This document shows positions 9,935-20,800 of a stretch of 64,000 nt of DNA, in pieces. Origin of the DNA: Margaritispora aquatica. Its lineage: Eukaryota > Ascomycota > Leotiomycetes > Helotiales > Discinellaceae. The position numbers and the translations under genes were made by a program. The notes under the pieces were generated by a model. It was not told the origin of the DNA. It ran no database searches and was given only the letters and a program-made list of their open reading frames with translations. The DNA lies in NCBI GenBank assembly GCA_007644065.1, contig VJWN01000014.1:744001-808000 (forward strand), read 5' to 3'. The stretch's first letter is position 1, and every line of letters starts with the position of its first letter.

Positions 9935-12293
9935 TTTTTGCTGAGCGACCGACCGAGGTGGATATCGTGTACGAAAGGAAAAGAAGAAGCGAGGTTGATT
10001 GGTAGATGCGAGGTGGGCAGATAGGTAAGGTTGAGTGAGGATTACCGATTAGATGCTTGCTTGCTGCTGGTCTGCCTCACCAGGAGGACTTCGTGTCAAA
10101 CGAATGAGATTCCTAGATTTCCGTAGGAATGAGACGACGAGAGGAAGAAAGAGATCAAGTTGAAACGAAACGACGACGATAAGAAATTCGCATGTGGGGT
10201 ATATAGAAAACAAATGCAGTGGCTCTGGAGAGAGGAAAGGGAAAAAGAAGAGGCCAGGATAGAGGTAGGACTGGGCGGCCGTTCTTTATACAATCTTGAT
10301 GCTAAACAAGATACTGCCAGAGGAGATGACTATGGGGTCCGAAACAAAGATGTTTATAGGCTTATAGCCCCATTAACGCCGCCGAGGACTAAATTGAGAC
10401 CTTCGTTCATGATTCTGAAACTCTGAAACCGTCCGATCTTTCTTTAGACGAAAAAGAGAAATCCGGGATGCTAGATGAGATCCACACCCCCCCAAGTCAT
10501 CGCGGTTCGTCCCTGATCCAGAAAGCGGATGAAAGAATGAAACGACGCATCGCGACACAGTAGCCGCGGGAAGAACCCCACTGAGTCTCTGAAGATCTAT
10601 GTTGGATCGAATTAGGCCCCCGAGATTGGTCGACGGGGTCTGAAAGGCGGTTCTACCTCATTTGCGAGTTTGAAGTGGTACTGAGGTTTGAGCTTGTGGA
10701 TGGGGTGGATGAGGATGGGCGCGTAAACGAAGCGGGCGGCAAAGGAGCAGAAGGCTGCGTCCAAAATAGGTCAACTCAATGGCCGGTTCCTGGAATTCGG
10801 GGGGCGAATATCAGCCTTGCAGTAATAGTTCTCTATATCATTTTGACAGATGGGATAGATGGGGAACTTCGGCTCATCGTCTTTTGAAACCGCATGGGAG
10901 TTCTTGCTGGAAATGAAGGCGGCTGAAGTTGGAAGTGGTTGGACGATATTTCTGGGCCATGGCCAGCGCGCGCGTCTACTGGTTAAATGTCTTGGGATAA
11001 TTTTATAAAGATGGAACGATAGTCTTTGTGTTCATGCAATCTTGGAACATGAGAGCATGAATTCTTATAATGATTGAGAACATTCCATTTGGAATTTTGT
11101 AAGAAGCTATTGATGTTGCTTGAGATTGTTGATGAAGGCAGATGAAGAATTGATGTTCCAAAACTATTAATAACCTTCGCTAGATCTGCACTAGTAAGAT
11201 CACGTGTAGAGTTTATTTTCACCCCCAGCTTTCCCCAGTCTGCAGCAAGTCTCAAAGTCCAACTGCATCGTATTCATCATTTCATCCGAAAATGTTTGTC
11301 TTAATCTGACACACAAAGCCGTGCCTTTTTGCTCCTCCTATTATTGCCGTTGGTAGTTTGTTAACGAATGCAAAATTAAAGCATCACACCACCTTAATAC
11401 CTTTGACCTTGATCCAAACATTCATCGCCCCTAAGTGATCTGTTTGTTTCTATTTCTAAATCTTGTCAAGGATTGTTGACTTGTTGGTTTGCATCATAAA
11501 GATCTGTTGATGTTTGTGAACGTCCGTGGTTGTTGTATTCATCCTTTGGCAAAGAGAGGTCACTGGCTAAATTTGATAGATCGCAGACTCATAGTCTTTC
11601 AAGTACCTGCATTTGCAACAGAGCTTAGGCGATTGATGTACCTTTTTCAAAAAGCTTAGCCGTATTTGTAAATACTGTGAGAACGGTCGCGTTGATTTTC
11701 GTCTAAATGATTTGATCACCCGGCACATATGTCCGAAGAACTTGGAGGAAAGCCGATCCCCGCCACGTCAAGTATAAGAGCGCAGTATGTTTATTTGCAG
11801 TTCCTTGCCAGGGTCCAGTAATGGGCTGACTTGCCACTCTCAACAAAGTAAAATCCTGGCCATTAAGTTAGTTCTCATTGCATCATGATTTCCAACAACG
11901 CCACTCGTTGGGTCATGATCCTCCAAGTATTGCCCCATCCCAGGACCGTTAATTGTTTGCTTCGCCATGCCCTTGCGTATGAAACGTCCAAAGATATCTC
12001 CTGTGAGTTTTTACCTGGTTATCTCCACACAAACAAGGCAGTTTCTTGACATAGAAGGATGCGATCGCTTTGTCTTCTCAGATTGTGCAAACCAACATTA
12101 GTATTAAACCCGATTTCACGATATCAATCTCCGCTCTTGACCGAAAGCATGTAGCCTCAAGCCACACCGGACATACTTGCGAACAAGGTAGCTTTGAAGT
12201 GGTTTCAAAGCCCAAGAATTTCCATTGATGAGATATTCGGGCACGTCCGTTAGGAATCGTTTGTTTTGTTGTACATTATATATTAACAGTCCT
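9935..12293. other. Long intergenic region upstream of the Myb-like gene
   Basis: About 2.4 kb without a convincing gene. The part next to the Myb-like gene (9935-10300) has purine/pyrimidine-skewed leader-like sequence. Short frames at 10675-10887 (+) and 10983-11255 (-) carry no family motif. A long 5' UTR or a non-coding transcript is possible but not shown by sequence alone. Confidence 0.4.
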
Positions 12294-13719
12294 CTACGAG
12301 TCCGAGATGATCTCCGAATCGTCATCATCATTCGCTGGTGGGTTCGGCTCTTCCCCTGCTCCTCGATCTTCTCCCTCTTCTTCTTCACCTTCATCTTCAA
12401 ACTCGCATCCAGGCAGCATTGTTCCTACCGTGCGTTCTTGAGCCGCACTCTTATCCGCGGCGACTTTTTTCAGAGCCGGATCTTTGTCCAAGAGGTAGGC
12501 CATGCGATTTGCCCTATCCATGAACTGCAAACCTGATATTAGTAACACACTGAACTGAGTGAAAGTGAGACACATACATCCTGGCATAGTGCGGGTAGTT
12601 CTTGTAAGAGCTATGTGTATATTAGCGTACTGCGCAGACCAAAAGGAAGGAATATGGCTTACTTGTGAAAGCACTGGATCTGAATTGTTTCTCCTTACTT
12701 CAGCTTTTATTTCCTCGATTTGCTGCAGCAGGCTTAGCCCATAAGACATCCATGTGGCAACCCCCCACGAAGGCTCGACTCCTGCTGTTTGCAGAGCAAG
12801 TAATTCGTTTCGATCCATCTCCAACAATGCTGTGGTGACTCGCGCATCTTCGGACCAGCGATAAAATACCCACCAAGCCGCGTAGGGTATTGAGGCAAAC
12901 CACATCCTCTTAGCGAAGAAAGAGGTAACCAAGAGATTTGCAGCTGCCATGCCAGAAAGGCGTTTGAACCGGCGATAACTTTGCATCTCGGCTTCTGAAA
13001 TGCAGTCTCGGTCCGTCAAAGCGTGGCTCATGAGCGCTGCAATGGTTTCTTCCGTTTTAAAAGTGTAAAACGCACCCGTGAAGATTATGAAATGGCCATC
13101 TTCAATGGTTATTACACCAGGATTATCTATACTCGTGTTAACATGAGTAACGCTCCATTAGGAGATGCAAACCTGGATGTTCAATGATATGAAGCGTCCA
13201 CTTATCGGGATCCAATCCATTTCCTAGTAAGAGCCCGTCCAGCAAACGTCTTGATACAATATACAATGGATGATCCTCAGCCAAGCAAATTTCAGGATGC
13301 AATTTTGCCTCGTCTAATTCAGCTTGTATTACTGAATAGGTATGTACGATGTCTGGATTTCTGTCTCGCGCTTCTGCAGCCGAAAGGGACATTAATCGCC
13401 ATCGATCTGAGTATGGTGCTTTTTCTTGGTTCATGCCACAATACTGGGTAAGGCCACCTGCAAATAGAAGACCGACACCAGCCCAAACTTTCACCCAGGC
13501 TGATGTACCTCTAGTATTCTGAATTGGCTGCTGCCGGATGGGTGCTCCATATTGAGTGTGTATTTGGCGCCTGAGATATGAGGTTTCCAAATATGAAGGC
13601 CAGGCCCTTTGTCGCGTCGACTTTGATCCCAATTTGTTGGGTGACGCGCCATATACTCGAGAACCGCATGCGCTTCGCAGTCGCGTGGGAAAACTGTGGC
13701 CCAGTCGTGGGAGCATCAT
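12294..13719 (-). CDS. OMA1/M48-like mitochondrial protein lacking the HExxH active site (pseudopeptidase)
   Basis: Four exons (complement of 12294-12524, 12578-12610, 12663-13126, 13173-13719) encode 424 residues; the second-last exon is only 33 nt. The N-terminus is Arg/Ser-rich without acids, consistent with mitochondrial import, and a hydrophobic segment follows (VKVWAGVGLLFAGGLTQYC). The region from SDRWRLMSLSAAEAR through EDHPLYIVSRRLLDGLL, WTLHIIEHPDNPGVITI and GHFIIFTGA aligns by eye, in order, with OMA1 (RRRFN.I / NHP.VRAV.RV...L / W.VHVI.....NAFV.PGG...VFTG). Where OMA1 has LGHEIAH, this protein has MSHALTD (residues 215-221). The first His is kept, but the catalytic Glu is Ala and the second His is Asp, so zinc proteolysis is not expected. 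It ends in an acidic tail (EDEGEEEEGEDRGAGEEP). Role unknown; a regulatory or scaffold pseudoenzyme is an inference. Confidence 0.72.
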
Positions 13720-15933
13720 GAACCACGAGTCTCTTACAACTTTCCGAATCTTTCGAGATTGAAGGTGGTGATGAAGACAGAAATCACTGGCAGGGGTTGC
13801 CTTTCATCTCGTGATGTTAATGGCGTTTTTATCATGTGACTCTTGGCTTCGCCCCAAATTTCCGGAAGAGGGTCGTCTCGGCTCGGGTAAAGATACTTAT
13901 ACACTGGTACTCCCGGCCCGGAAATCACTTTGCCGCAGCCATGCTCCCGGTCTCAAACAAAATCATCGAGGGATCACAAATGTCCACAGAACGTAAGAAT
14001 ATGCGTCTAGTTTCCTGTCACATGTGATATCAAGAGCCAATAAAGCAATCGTCGCCTGAAATTCAGAGCTCTAAACACACTGCAGATCTTGCAAGTGTCA
14101 TATAGTGCAACTGCTGATACCTAACATTGTCACAATTCGATGTTGCGAAAATCGAAGAAAGGAACTAGTTGAACTTGAGTGTGAAGCTGCTGCAGTAGGG
14201 CGATTAATCGAATAACACCCAATTATAGCGCCCCGAGTTCATCGCATGAACATTCTCGGCCATCGTCCTAGGTCCACGAGAGGATGCTTGTGTACACAAA
14301 ACAACACTCTCCTAGGCTCCCGAACTCATCAATGTGTTTTATCAGAAACTGGGACACTCATATAGTATGACAAATGTACAACAAGACAGGTTTCCCCGAG
14401 GCAAAAGTCGGAGGGTAAATATTGTTCACAAGCTACAAGACTCAAGTACCGAATGCTGGTGATTTTGCCTAAATTTACAGGAACTATGAAGACATCATTT
14501 TACCGTGTCCGATATCTCGTTGCATGGAAACCGATTGATGAGCCTGTTGATTATAAGACCTGACTTTCAGCATCGTATTCGAAACACAATTGATGTCAAA
14601 TTAAACCTATTGGCAAATTTACTAATCAAGTTTCTTTATGGGAAATGACGACAAGATTAAAATTCTTTAGGTCTTCTCCCACGAAATGAAATATGATCAA
14701 AGACTTTACGAGAGATTACGAAAGTGATTTCAACCCAATCGAAGAGGTATATCCGACTGTTAATCCTGCTCACTAAACATGGACGGAATGCACTATGCAT
14801 TGCTAGCTATTTTTGACTTTTCGGAATAGTTTATTTCTTGGCTTGACACGATACTAGTTCCGCATTACATGATCTTAGATAAACGAAATCAGCCCAGAGA
14901 CATCCAAATGCTAGTGAAGCATGAGTAGGTAAGAAACTCATGAAATAGAGGCTCAACTCAAAAGTGAGGAAGTATCACGTGTGAGTGCTCAATTCTTCCA
15001 GCCCGTACCGAACACTCATTGCTTATTGCTCCCTGATATAGGTACTCCGACTTCCTGCAGAGATACAAGGATACAAAACTTGAATAAAGGCATGTGGAAT
15101 GAGCCTTCGAAGAGGCAAGTATTGTTGTCGCTTGCACCGTCCAGCTGAAAGTGACGGCAGTGGCTTGCAGGATGCATGTAACAAGGAGCAAATCATCTTG
15201 TACTCAAATAGTTCCGAACCAAATTGAAGCGGTCAACATTCGACCTCGAATCCCCAGCTTTGACAATAGATGGAATGGAAGTGGAATACCGATTTAGCGC
15301 AAACGACTCTGGAGCTACGGAGTTCCCCAAGAGTCCGAAATCAGCGGACACCGTTTTTCAGATTACTTGCAGTCGATCGAGAGTGAATTCGAGCTGCAGG
15401 GACTTTCTACCCCGCACCTAACCGACAAACTCAGATTCAGATTCCATTCCCAACTTTTATCCCGCTTCTTAAAATAGCGCTTTCGTTGTCGAACTGAACC
15501 AGAAAAAAACAAGCCGCCAAGACACAACGCTCGTATCCAACATGTACAACAACATCAACCATCTCGTATTAGGGACATCTGACTTCAGCCCACAACAACA
15601 AGCAACAAATGGGAGGATTTTTACGCAAAGGATTTGCATCGCGATAGGTTGTTGGACAGCAAAGGTTTGATGTATTACAATGCGACGATCGAAGGACGCG
15701 GGGGTTCTGAGCTTCAGTAGCGAGTTGAGAGGTGAGAGGGCTGATAATAGAGCTGTGAGGAGAAAGTGCCAAGCTTCGTGGCTTTGGAAGGAAGCTTTTC
15801 TGATGACCCGTTCTTGATTTTGCTTTTGAGAAGGAAGTTGACATGCGATGGATGGCTTGGAAGTACATGTATATAAAGCTTTCTCTGACTACGAGTTTGA
15901 AGAAGCCAGCATTGAAATACAAAGCAATCCAAA
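13720..15933. other. Intergenic region
   Basis: About 2.2 kb, AT-rich, without a supportable gene. It lies between the divergent OMA1-like and cysteine-rich-protein genes, so it holds both promoters. The only clear element is the TATA box listed separately near its right end. Confidence 0.45.
15870..15878 (+). promoter_or_regulatory. TATA box of the secreted cysteine-rich protein gene
   Basis: TATATAAAG lies 56 bp upstream of the ATG at 15934. A strong consensus TATA so near the start fits an inducible, tightly regulated gene. The assignment is by motif and position only. Confidence 0.55.
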
Positions 15934-16516
15934 ATGAAGTTTACAACCGTCTTATTGACCTCGCTTCTCGGTGCACTGGCCGCATCTGTGCCACTCACCA
16001 GTGATCCTCCTAATTTCTATTACAAAGCCTTGACACTCACCTTTTATGGCGGACCAGCGAGCTACCAGCTTACTCTGAACGCGGATGGGAACTCATATAA
16101 TACCAGTTCGTCCAAAAAAAATTTCCATCTCATTGCATAGAGAAGAGTGAGCTGACACAATTCTAGACAATGCTCTCAATGTGAACCTCATCTATTCTCC
16201 TGATTTTGACGTCTTCCGCTCCTGCAACTTTTACACCACGGGGCAGAAAGCACTCTCGGCATCCCAGGCTTCAGGGCACGAGCTTGCAGTTGGACCACCG
16301 CAGCCGGTCGTGAGTGTGAGCTGTCAGCCCACGCCTGGAGGGAATAACACTTGCTTGCCAGTCTATGGTATGTATTCTTGCGTTTTATCTTGAGTATACA
16401 TTTTCTGACGAAAATTAGCGAGCTGCGAGTGGTGTGGCGGGGCTTATGGTGGATGTCAGCTATTGAGCTGCTGTAGTGGATATTGTGCAGCTACAAAATG
16501 TAGACCAACATCTTGA
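15934..16516 (+). CDS. Small secreted cysteine-rich protein (effector-like)
   Basis: Three exons (15934-16105, 16167-16367, 16419-16516) encode 156 residues. Residues 1-18 (MKFTTVLLTSLLGALAAS) are a clear signal peptide. A short beta-rich domain follows (YKALTLTFYGGPASYQLTLN ... VNLIYSPDFDVFRSCNFYTT), including a VGPPQP motif. The last 33 residues are a compact Cys-rich module, CEWCGGAYGGCQLLSCCSGYC then AATKC, with spacing C-X2-C-X6-C-X4-CC-X3-C-X4-C, reminiscent of knottin-like folds. Donors are GTTCGT and GTATGT; both acceptors are TAG. The middle region looks like a common family of small secreted proteins in plant-associated ascomycetes without defined function; that comparison is from memory. 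An effector or antimicrobial role is conceivable but unsupported beyond size, secretion and cysteines. Confidence 0.8.
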
Positions 16517-16861
16517 GAGGAATGGGTTGAAATTGAGAATGTTGAGGTGGAAGTGTCAGCGTTGAAAGATATGAAAGTAATTTGACGGATCTTTCATGCT
16601 TTGGTATGCAAAGGCTCTTGCTGAATTAAAGGCATTTTAATATCTTCGTCTGTATTTTATGAGCACTAAATCTCACGGTCAAACAGTAGGGAAATCAATG
16701 ATGGAAGCTTACCCGTAGAAGCCGCTGATATTTTGGTTACAGACTCAATTATTCTTGAGATAATCCCGTCCCTTTGCTCAACAATTTCAACAATATGTTG
16801 TATATATTTTGCTAGGAAGCAGGTCAATTCGACTTCAGTGAAGTGCAAATGAACACCAGAC

Positions 16862-16889
16862 CTCTCTCTCTCTCTCTCTCTCTCTCTCT
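16862..16889. repeat. (CT)14 microsatellite
   Basis: Fourteen perfect CT units read directly from the sequence. Length polymorphism between isolates is likely. Confidence 0.95.
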
Positions 16890-17616
16890 ATGACAAGCAC
16901 GAGTTTGAGGTACGGTATATGTGCTGTCAAATCTCGTGTGCACGAATTCTAGCTCATCGAAAATGGGGTTGTAGATTCTATCAACATCTCTCGCTTCTCT
17001 TTTCGACAACATTCACTCTGGGTGGTGTATCGAGAATCGCTTGTTCATTTTTGGTAAATAATGAGCGTCATCACCGAACATCAGCTCGCTGTTTGCTAGA
17101 TCTAAAACATGGCGCCTGAGAACTGTGTGAAAGGAGATAATTGCTTGCCTACCAAAGCTCCTAGTGTTGAGTTCTATTTTGTGGTTAATCTGGAACATCG
17201 TGGGTGAGGGATGCCAATGTGGTTATCACAAGACAACTAGAGAATCTTAGAAACATCAGTTGAATGGATCGTAAGATATTTTGCTGGGCTTGTGCTAAAA
17301 GCTAGAATGGGGTATACTTTATGTAGAAAGATGGCATAAGGGAAGGTGTGTTAGAAAAGAAGAACGAAATGTTCAGTTCTCACCTTGATGCTGGTCATGT
17401 GACATAGTATTTTCGAGTGAGTTTCTATTGAGTACCTACCTAGAAGTGGAACTCTTAGGAGAGAAAATGTCTTAGGCTTATAAATACTTTCGTCTGTAAA
17501 TATTGACGGAGATCGTGTTCCAATGAGATCTTTCTGTGATTTGCGAGTAAAGAACATCAAAGAGTCACAATGTTATTCTGATTGGCTGAGTTTAAGTGGT
17601 TTTTGGTTCGCGGGTC

Positions 17617-17626
17617 CAACGCGTTG
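17617..17626. promoter_or_regulatory. Palindromic MluI cell-cycle-box-like element (ACGCGT core)
   Basis: CAACGCGTTG is a perfect 10-bp palindrome with the ACGCGT core recognised by MBF-type (Mbp1/Swi6) factors in yeasts. It lies 218 bp before the ATG of a gene whose product acts in S phase. A GGCGCCCAAA element 12 bp downstream resembles E2F-type sites. Function is inferred from motif and context. Confidence 0.4.
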
Positions 17627-17843
17627 TCCCGGCGCCCAAAAAGCGTGGACGACAATCGCGGCTGTCTGCCGAGCACAAGTTCAAGTACACAAGCACATAA
17701 GCACACTTCGACTCACGACTAAGTATCCGAAGAATACGTTAATAACAACGATTTCATTTCCTCGCCTCCACCTCGCGTATGGAAATGTTTCTCGATGCAG
17801 CTTCTGAATAGTCTTCCTCTTCCTAGCCAGAGTGCTCGCAGCG

Positions 17844-20800
17844 ATGGGAGAGGAAACGTCCTTGTCGACAATACTGCCTGCTGAAGCAAGACCACCCACG
17901 CCGCCACGAGAGTCGGATTCGATCGACCTTCGGACCAGTTTTCTTGGTCGCATCTTCTCTAAAGAGACATCTTTCAGACGCTCCTCATCCTCTCACCTGA
18001 CCCCGCCTGATTCTTCGATCGAGTTTCCTCACAGCACTTCGGGATCAAATCGAAAAAGAGTTGGATGGGCAGCATCCGCAGAGTACAACGAACCTCCGGT
18101 CCTGTCTTTCGACGGCGCTAGACTGGCTCATTCAGTACCACGTCTGCCACCATCTGCGGAACGTAAACCAGCAAAATCGATTCTAAAAGTATACAATGCA
18201 TCCCAAGACCGGGAGCATAGCTTAGGAAGCACTTCGAAACTTCTTCCTCCGCACCAGCATCCCAACTTCGCTACGATGCTTGAATCTATTGTTCAGCAAT
18301 TGGCTGGAGGTGACCGGACTTCGAAAATTGACGCTTACCTCATGCTATCGAGCTCTTTAAAAGCTTCGGAAAATGTGCCGGATATCAAAGCTTTGAGGAA
18401 TAAATTATCAGCTATCTGTGGTATGATATATCAAGATATTGACTCGAAAGATGATCTTGGGAAGGGAGATTCGACTTTGACTGTCAACGCGTTGACACTT
18501 CTTGCATCATTCCTTCAAAAGGGAGCTATTTCCGACAGCCTGCCCTCCGATTTTCAAATCAGTGTTGTGGAGTTTACGATTAAGGGATTTGTCGATGGCT
18601 CAATTTCAAAAGAGATAATGCGACACTTAATGTTTATCCTGGCACAGCAAAGTTTTTCTTCCAAGGTTATGAATCAGGATCGAGTTTCCAGGCTGATCAA
18701 CGCTCTGCATGATGTAGAAATCCACGTCAAGGGCAAGAGCGTTGTAATGGGCCGACTTCAAAGCTATCGAAATCTGTTGAGGCGGTCCAAAACACACATG
18801 CTAGCCAATACTGTCTGGATGGCGGATTTGTTTGTGGACATGAGCAGCAATATCAAAGATGTCCGTACTGCAGCTATCACTTTTGGCATGGAAGCCTCTT
18901 TGCAACTTGGTGCAGAACTCGGTGCAGCTCGAGCTTTGACAGATTTATTCAAGGTTGACCATAGTGAGGGAAAATCCTTTGCAGAATTCTATGCGGCCAT
19001 TCTCAAGAACATGCTGAGGCGGAGAGACGATGGCTCAGCCGTGCCACAAATTTGGAGCATTATTATCCTGTTCATGCGAGCAAAACCTGCTCTATACGAA
19101 CAGTGGAAGTATATGAAACTTTTCGTTGACGTTTTGACGCAATGCTGGAATTCAGGCGACCATTCGATTAGATCAGAAGCAAATATTGCCTGGAATCGTT
19201 TTGTTTTTGCAGTTCGACCAACAGAGAAAACTTCCAAGAGTACCATCAATCTGTTATTCCAACCCATAGCCAAGCAAATCGCCCAGCGCAAGACGAAAAC
19301 TGGTAGGAAATCGGCTTTAAATAGTGCTTACCACTTACTTTATTACGCACTCAACCCGAATACCCCAACAGTGCGATTGGATGTTTATTGGGATGCATGG
19401 ATTGGGCCCTTGATGAATGATACTATGATCACCAATGATGTGCTTGAGGAATCGCAATACGCCACATCAGATATGGAGGAGGCTTGTTTGATTCTTCGTT
19501 GTCTATTTGATACAGGCAGGCAACGACCTTGGAGCGAAAATCGGCTCATAGAGAACCCGCAACAAACCAAGATGGATGTTGAAGAACTCCCAGCATTAGA
19601 TGCGAAATGGTTGCGAAGTCAAGTTAATAGAGTCTTCCCAATTCTCAGTTCACTTCTCCTGAAGCTTTATTGGGACCTTGGTCAGGATGAATCGCCGATT
19701 ACGAAGCTGTGGAAAACATACGTTGCAACCATTGCTTTGCCTGCTAGAATGGAAGTGAAGGTTTCTAATGATACAATGAATTGTATTGCCTCGCTTTTTG
19801 GGACCCTGCACAAGATTTGGACTCTTGGGAGGTTAAATATCCCCATTTCCCCCCAATCCAAGGTGTCCGGTGCAAGTTCGACCGTAGCTTTCCTTGGAAG
19901 CTTTGAGAAAATAGTAACCACCACTATCGATGCTCTTGGGTCTCATGTGTTCACCGAAAAGCTTCTCTCGATCTCGAAAAACGAATTTATTGCAGTGGCG
20001 ACTCCCTCGCATGAGCCAAGGAAGGTTCAAATAGGGATTAAATGTCCTTTGAACCATTTGATCTTGCTGTTAATGACTGCCTCACCTGACCTTGAATACA
20101 ATTCTCACTTTGCAGGAATGGTTCGACGCATTTTGTTACCAATTTTCGAGGCGCGACAGTCTAGCATATCGAAAAGAGATTTCATCAAAGACCTTTTTAA
20201 CTTGTTGCCGGTGGAGAGCACGCCATCAACTCTTTTGATTTGGGAAGTTCTTGCAGGCTTCGCCGCAATCGCAACAGATCAGAGAGATGAGAAGCAAGTC
20301 GGCAAATTCAACGCAGAGCCTCCTGGTCCAAGCTATAGGGAGACTTTGAAGATTCTCGAGGCCGGTTGCAGGCACTCACGATCATTTCTACCTCCTGGCT
20401 GGAAAGTCTTGTTTGAAGCATTGGTGACTTCAGCAATTCTCGATGCTGGCGAAGCAGGGGCATCTGTTGCCATAGTAGAACCACTTGCGGCATTGTTGAC
20501 CCCTACAGAAATATGCCCTACAAGTTTGGATTACCTACATGTGTTACTTGCGAAAGCATACTACCCCAAAGATCGCCAGACTCTCAACATTGTTCGCAAA
20601 AAGATGTGGGGTAGCGCCAACTCAACTCAAAAGCCACCGACTTTCGATCCGTTTATTGTACTATACAAGTACATTCGAATTGCTTTAGAAACCTCTTATT
20701 CATCGTTCTCTAAAACGAACGTCGTTACATATGTCGACATTATTAAGGATATTTCTGATCTTCTGAGCCGATGTCCCAAACCTTTGCTTTTGGCTGCACT

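Larger units (their letters stand above)
16517..17843. other. Intergenic region upstream of the RIF1-like gene
   Basis: About 1.3 kb without a supportable gene. It contains a CT dinucleotide microsatellite (16862-16889) and, close to the RIF1-like start, a GC-rich segment with an ACGCGT box (both listed separately). Confidence 0.5.

Noticed and set aside
10983..11255. 90-codon minus-strand frame
   Set aside because: Isolated, no domain, AT-rich region; not supportable as a gene.
12294..13031. Treating the 245-codon frame as its own gene
   Set aside because: It contains two unspliced introns and lacks the OMA1-like first half, which joins in frame through the 46-bp intron at 13127-13172.
17832..17843. 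Start of the RIF1 frame upstream of the ATG
   Set aside because: The upstream codon is GTG; the first ATG is at 17844.
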